Under the pieces are notes generated by a model that worked only from the letters and a program-made list of their open reading frames with translations, did no database searches and had not been told where the DNA came from. The position numbers and the translations under genes are program-made. From an uncultured Pseudovibrio sp. (lineage in GTDB: Bacteria > Pseudomonadota > Alphaproteobacteria > Rhizobiales > Stappiaceae), in contig CANNAV010000015.1 of the NCBI GenBank assembly GCA_947502585.1, positions 1-46,895 on the forward strand: a DNA stretch of 46,895 bases, read 5' to 3'. This document shows positions 43,297 to 46,895 of the stretch, one piece after another (the stretch's first letter is position 1; every line of letters begins with the position of its first letter).

Positions 43297-44610
43297 TCAG
43301 CCTGTTACGTTAATTTCTTTGAATGTAATCAACGGCGCTTTTTCGCGGACAACCCAGTTCAACGCACCAAGCTTTGTTTTAAGTATCGGATGAACCAGTC
43401 CCAACACACGCAATTCACTCCCTCCGGTGTCCGCATGGGTTTGATTGACACGGCTTGCGATATTGAGTGTGGTCGTTGACTGATCAGCGCTCCAACCAAC
43501 TCTGTCACCTGCAACAAAGGCAACCTTGTGCCCTGTGGGGGTCGTTCCAACCGGAATACCCTCAACCAGCTCAACAGAAGCAAGGCGTTCCGTATTAATA
43601 TGATAATCAGCAATCATCATCAGGCCCAGCAGGTAATAATAACCCGCCTCCTGAGAAAGCCCCGGGCGACCCTCTTGGTCAACCAGATCACCACGGCCAC
43701 GAACACCTTTCAACGAGTGCAGGCTGGCAACAAAAACAATCTTTTCGCCGCGCGTCAGGGAAGTTGCGCTCAGGAACGCTTGTGTGTTGCGCTGACTAAT
43801 GGCCATCTCTCCAAGCATCGTGCGCATCTTCTCATCAGCAACGGTTGGGCTGGCTTTGAGAGTCTCGCTGAAGTTGGCCGTCGCCAGAACTCCGTTAACC
43901 GCTGTACCGGCGCCACCTGGAATAAATACAGCTGCGAGATTGGTCAGACGGCTAGAGGTAGCATAGGCCCAGGCAGCCTCATCAAGGGCGTCAGAAAGTG
44001 GAGGAAACGTCGTATAAGGATCTACATTCGCGGCAACGGCGATATGGCGCCGTGCCTTATCCCATCCCACAACAGCCGCTGCAACGCTCTCAACCGCAGA
44101 TGTCTTCTTACCACTCTGTCTGGAAGGAGCGGTCGCCCCGGAGTTTCCCGTGATGGTATTCACGGTACCATCCAGTAACAAGCCAACGCCATCAGCAGTG
44201 GAACTCAATGTCTCTTCAGGAGAGGTTACCAGATCTCCGAGAAATGTCAGAGGCCTGGCAACCGCAGTTACAACGCCCTCACCTGCTTGAGAAACCCTAT
44301 CCAGCTCCTGGATACCCTTCAGCGCATGAAGCTCATTAATGCGCTTTTTCAAAGTCGCCGTGCCGCGCACCTTATAAGTCGTGCCATGAACTTTCAGGCT
44401 GTAAACAAGCAATGTCCCGTTCCGCAGAATCGGCGGGACAATCTCATAGTTGCTACCCCGCACAGCTACACCTTCTTCCTTCAGGATCCGGGAGAAACCA
44501 CTATCCGTTGGGGCAGAATGAGATGGCGATGAGACAACCGCAATCACGATGAAGATTGCAAGCAATAAGGAACAGCGCAGAAGAACGCGAATAGTTTGCG
44601 CAGTAGACAT
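43297..44610 (-). CDS. exported protein of unknown function
   Basis: A 437-residue protein that I do not recognise. It has an N-terminal signal peptide or anchor (VLLRCSLLLAIFIVIAVVSS, cut near HSA). Near residues 25-90 it has a small domain with GVAVRGSNYEIVPPILRNG. A glycine-rich membrane-like segment with NLAAVFIPGGAGTAVNG lies in the middle. A helical region with AGYYYLLGLMMIADYHINTE follows. No enzyme motif stands out. It lies between the broken decarboxylase gene and the oxidase subunit gene, each with its own gap, so no clear operon partner exists. Confidence 0.65.
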   Translation of the reverse strand: MSTAQTIRVLLRCSLLLAIFIVIAVVSSPSHSAPTDSGFSRILKEEGVAVRGSNYEIVPPILRNGTLLVYSLKVHGTTYKVRGTATLKKRINELHALKGIQELDRVSQAGEGVVTAVARPLTFLGDLVTSPEETLSSTADGVGLLLDGTVNTITGNSGATAPSRQSGKKTSAVESVAAAVVGWDKARRHIAVAANVDPYTTFPPLSDALDEAAWAYATSSRLTNLAAVFIPGGAGTAVNGVLATANFSETLKASPTVADEKMRTMLGEMAISQRNTQAFLSATSLTRGEKIVFVASLHSLKGVRGRGDLVDQEGRPGLSQEAGYYYLLGLMMIADYHINTERLASVELVEGIPVGTTPTGHKVAFVAGDRVGWSADQSTTTLNIASRVNQTHADTGGSELRVLGLVHPILKTKLGALNWVVREKAPLITFKEINVTG

Positions 44611-44767
44611 GTGATACCCGAACTCAGAACAACTCTAGCTAAAAGCCCTATCCTTCAATAATGATCAGAAAAGGGCGTCGCCTTTGGCAGATTTAGGAGT
44701 CGAAACGAAGAATCGCAGAAGCACACAGCTCCTGCGATTTTCAAAACCTTTGAAACCTGAGGGTTTC

Positions 44768-45052
44768 TTAGATTGTCAGTACAGCTGTCACCACACAAGC
44801 AAACAGGAATACGATTCCCGGTGCAATGTGCGACCTGTCACCAGATGCCATGCCAACACCGACTGCAATCACTGTTGCCACTGTGGTGATGCTGGCCCAT
44901 ACCGTACCGGCAGTACCACCAAATCCAATCATCGCAATAACGAGTACAAATGTGAGAGCTGCAAGAATCCCAACCTTTGAGAAGTTGATAAAGTTCTTGT
45001 AGGTCTTCTCGTGTTCCTCATAGTCCATAACAGACGCGCTCCCGTCAGCCAT
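44768..45052 (-). CDS. aa3-type cytochrome c oxidase subunit IV
   Basis: A 94-residue small membrane subunit of the bacterial aa3 oxidase. The N-terminal part MDYEEHEKTYKNFINFSKVG is the conserved short segment of this family and continues into the first helix; two more hydrophobic stretches follow, with AGTVWASITTVATVIAVGVG and IVFLFACVVTAVL. Many members have a single helix, so this one is longer, with about three. The ATG at 45052 follows AAGGGGGAA, better than 45115. The other oxidase genes are not in the window. Confidence 0.85.
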   Translation of the reverse strand: MADGSASVMDYEEHEKTYKNFINFSKVGILAALTFVLVIAMIGFGGTAGTVWASITTVATVIAVGVGMASGDRSHIAPGIVFLFACVVTAVLTI

Positions 45053-45187
45053 GTTTCCCCCTTGAAACAAGTATTTTTCCTGATACTGCTCTTTAACATT
45101 ACATAGTCCGTTCACGCAACTTCCCTAATGAACCGCTCTGGAAATAACCTGGGTGCGGGGATAATCCCAACGGTCTGAGTATGTGCC

Positions 45188-46558
45188 TCAATCCTCACCA
45201 GTCAAACCGCATAAGTCCAGTTGATGCTTTTGATAGGCACTCAGCGCATCCAACTCAAACCCATCAATCTGCTCGCTGAACAGACGATGGAAGTTAAGCT
45301 CGGCTCGTAAGTGAAGGAACACCGATCCAAGCCCAATGGCGGCCCGGTCCATAAAGACAAAGTAACGAGGTATTTTAACCGGCCCATGCTCTTTGAGGGA
45401 CTGATGCACCCGAAATGCCTCCTGCCGTCCATAAGCTGCGGGAGACACACCATCGGCAATCGAGCGCACTCTGTCGCTGAGCAATGGGCCAAAAATGAAA
45501 CTTGCCCAGATATTCAAAGTCTCAATAAGCTCACTCGTCAGCCCGGTAAAACCCCACGTCTCATAAGCAGAAATAACTCGGTCCTGATCACCTTCAAGCA
45601 GACCATGATACAGATCCACTACGCCCTGCACAAAATCTGGCGGAAAGATGCGCACACATCCGTAATCCAGTAAGTTTACGCCAGCTGGTTCCGCGCCATC
45701 CACAAAGATCGTGTAGTTCCCCAGGTGAGGATCACCATGAATCACACCATAATGTGCAAACGGATGCCACCAGGCCTTGAACATAACTTGCGCAATCTTA
45801 TTGCGCCCTTCCAACTTCTCTTGCTGACAGGCCAGAAGTGGGCACCCTTCCAGCCAACTCATGGAAAGCAGGCGCCGCGTTGACAGATCTTCAAACACTT
45901 CAGGGACCTGAATCTGCGCATCTGCAGCAAAAATATTGGCATAAAGCCTGGAATGTTGTGCCTCTCGGAGATAATCCAACTCTTCCCGTAATCGGTCTCC
46001 AACTTCCTTCGCAATTTCAGAGGTCTCAATCGCGGGCCTGAACCGCCGATGCAGGGCAAGCAGCATATGAAACTGGTTCAGATCAGCTTCAACCGCACTG
46101 TCCATATCCGGATATTGTAGCTTACAGGCCAGCATCGTACCATCCTGATCATAAGCTCGGTGCACCTGACCAAGAGAAGCTGCAGCCGCAGGCTTCTTCT
46201 CAAATCTATCAAACTTGTCTTGCCAGCAAGGGCCAAGCTCAGCCCGCATGCGCCGCTTGACAAAAGCCCACCCCATAGGAGGTGCATTTGCCTGAAGGCT
46301 CGCAAGTTCCGCTGCATATTCGGGAGGCACGGCATCAGGTATCGTTGAAAGAAGTTGCGCCACTTTCATCAGTGGCCCTTTGAGTTCACCAAGAGATTCT
46401 GCGATGAAGGCTGCATTCTTCGCAGGGTCCTGATCCCAGCCTAAGAGCTTGCCAGTCGCAAGCCTGGCTGCAATGCCACTCATATTTCCACCAACCCTGG
46501 CGTAACGGCCAAGGCGGGCGGTCATTCTGTTTGCTTCCCGGTCACGAGATGAAGGCAT
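45188..46558 (-). CDS. ABC1/AarF/UbiB-family atypical kinase
   Basis: A 456-residue protein of the ABC1 (ADCK/UbiB) family, which has a kinase-like fold and supports ubiquinone or lipid metabolism. The family KxGQ motif reads KVAQ (65-68), with Ala instead of Gly. The alanine-rich loop is PAAAASLGQVHRA, the ATP-site Lys lies in ACKLQYP, the catalytic-loop equivalent is VIHGDPHLGNY and the metal motif is LLDYGCVR. It lacks the C-terminal membrane helices of UbiB proper, so it is a soluble relative. It stands alone next to insertion-sequence remnants at the window's end. Confidence 0.88.
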   Translation of the reverse strand: MPSSRDREANRMTARLGRYARVGGNMSGIAARLATGKLLGWDQDPAKNAAFIAESLGELKGPLMKVAQLLSTIPDAVPPEYAAELASLQANAPPMGWAFVKRRMRAELGPCWQDKFDRFEKKPAAAASLGQVHRAYDQDGTMLACKLQYPDMDSAVEADLNQFHMLLALHRRFRPAIETSEIAKEVGDRLREELDYLREAQHSRLYANIFAADAQIQVPEVFEDLSTRRLLSMSWLEGCPLLACQQEKLEGRNKIAQVMFKAWWHPFAHYGVIHGDPHLGNYTIFVDGAEPAGVNLLDYGCVRIFPPDFVQGVVDLYHGLLEGDQDRVISAYETWGFTGLTSELIETLNIWASFIFGPLLSDRVRSIADGVSPAAYGRQEAFRVHQSLKEHGPVKIPRYFVFMDRAAIGLGSVFLHLRAELNFHRLFSEQIDGFELDALSAYQKHQLDLCGLTGED

Positions 46559-46582
46559 ATGGGGTTCCTGCGTCTCACACTC

Positions 46583-46808
46583 TTACTGCAATATATACCG
46601 CAGTGCAGAACCTAGAGCATGTTGCGTCTGATTGGTATCAAATCCTTCCGCCTTGAAGAAATTGTAGCACTCTTTTCAGTAAAAAGATCGCAAACATGTC
46701 CAGGGGCCTGGCACTGCTCTTCATATGTGTATGCTGCTGCCCGTCGGATCAAAGCCTTGAGTTTGGAAAAGGCTATCTCTATGTGGTTGAGGTCAGGGCT
46801 GTAGGCCT
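46583..46808 (-). pseudogene. IS630-family transposase, C-terminal remnant
   Basis: The minus strand reads YSPDLNHIEIAFSKLKALIR and VCDLFTEK, the typical final part of IS630 transposases (YSPDLNPIE with the catalytic Glu, then DLFTPxEC). A single-base loss in the A run after FTE moves the frame; the other frame continues YNFFKAEGFDTN to a TAA at 46583. The start of the piece is cut near 46808 by IS256-like sequence. It differs from the other two IS630 remnants in this window. Confidence 0.7.
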
Positions 46809-46809
46809 G

Positions 46810-46895
46810 TTGAGTAGAGCTGGTCACTACGAGCGAACTCCTGGTCGGCAGGGTTATGCCAACGGCTACAAGCCCAAACGGATCGATACCCCAGC
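46810..46895 (+). mobile_element. IS256-family transposase fragment, cut by the window's end
   Basis: The plus-strand frame reads AGHYERTPGRQGYANGYKPK followed by RIDTP, like the N-terminal part of IS256-family (mutator-type) transposases, where the YERxxxRxGYANGYKPK-x-xxTP segment is highly conserved. The frame is open to the right edge of the window. It begins abruptly at the IS630 remnant. Whether the rest of the gene is intact is unknown. Confidence 0.65.

Overview
The window looks like a chromosomal segment of a marine alphaproteobacterium of the Hyphomicrobiales/Stappiaceae type; a Pseudovibrio-like genome is my best guess. Reasons: a glpSTPQUV-type glycerol ABC importer, choXWV next to betIAB, the alphaproteobacterial proteins TrcR (DUF1013), DUF1192 and DUF1465, an aa3-type oxidase subunit IV, and a moderate GC content. 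The genus is inferred from gene content and protein style, not from a database match.

Layout. (1) 1-371: the end of an IS6-family element sitting inside an IS630-family transposase gene. (2) 458-3489: a small membrane protein, a fused enoyl-CoA hydratase/3-hydroxyacyl-CoA dehydrogenase, and a frameshifted cupin-like gene. (3) 3602-10250: the minus-strand glycerol importer operon glpS-T-P-Q-U-V, with a terminator and a promoter region carrying helically phased TTTCG repeats. (4) 10299-11593: a graveyard of decayed genes (IS3, a GNAT acetyltransferase, a PLP-fold enzyme, IS5). (5) 11617-18764: the choline module, with the choX-W-V importer on minus and betI-betA-betB on plus, diverging around a BetI-like operator. 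(6) 18785-19700: two decayed IS630-type transposases. (7) 19939-22670: an operon of a MotA/TolQ/ExbB-type channel with a MotB/OmpA-like stator partner, and a secreted protein whose C-terminus is built from a palindromic repeat. (8) 22882-31573: core genes (trcR, quinone oxidoreductase, DUF1192, DUF1465, rpmE, ABC exporter, SDR, prpE). (9) 31774-34328: a TauE-type exporter, an unknown membrane protein and an acyl-CoA synthetase gene with a large internal deletion. (10) 34391-41449: two DUF465 proteins, purE-purK, a MATE exporter, a glutamine amidotransferase, rpsU and a TPR lipoprotein. (11) 41448-46558: a secreted alpha/beta hydrolase, a broken acetoacetate decarboxylase gene, an unknown exported protein, oxidase subunit IV and an ABC1/UbiB-like kinase. 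(12) 46583-46895: IS630 and IS256 remnants.

Functionally, choline enters by ChoXWV and is oxidised by BetA and BetB to the osmoprotectant glycine betaine, with BetI as the likely choline-sensing repressor. GlpSTPQUV would supply glycerol, but its kinase and dehydrogenase are not here. The beta-oxidation fusion protein, propionyl-CoA synthetase and the two broken acid/ketone genes point to fatty- and short-chain-acid metabolism that is partly eroding. I saw no tRNA, rRNA, CRISPR array or prophage. The observations I rate highest are the complementary degenerate ATPase sites of GlpS/GlpT, the MotA/MotB-like stator pair lacking flagellar neighbours, the doubly broken acetoacetate decarboxylase, the decayed GNAT/PLP-enzyme pair, and the SDR with Cys in place of the catalytic Ser.
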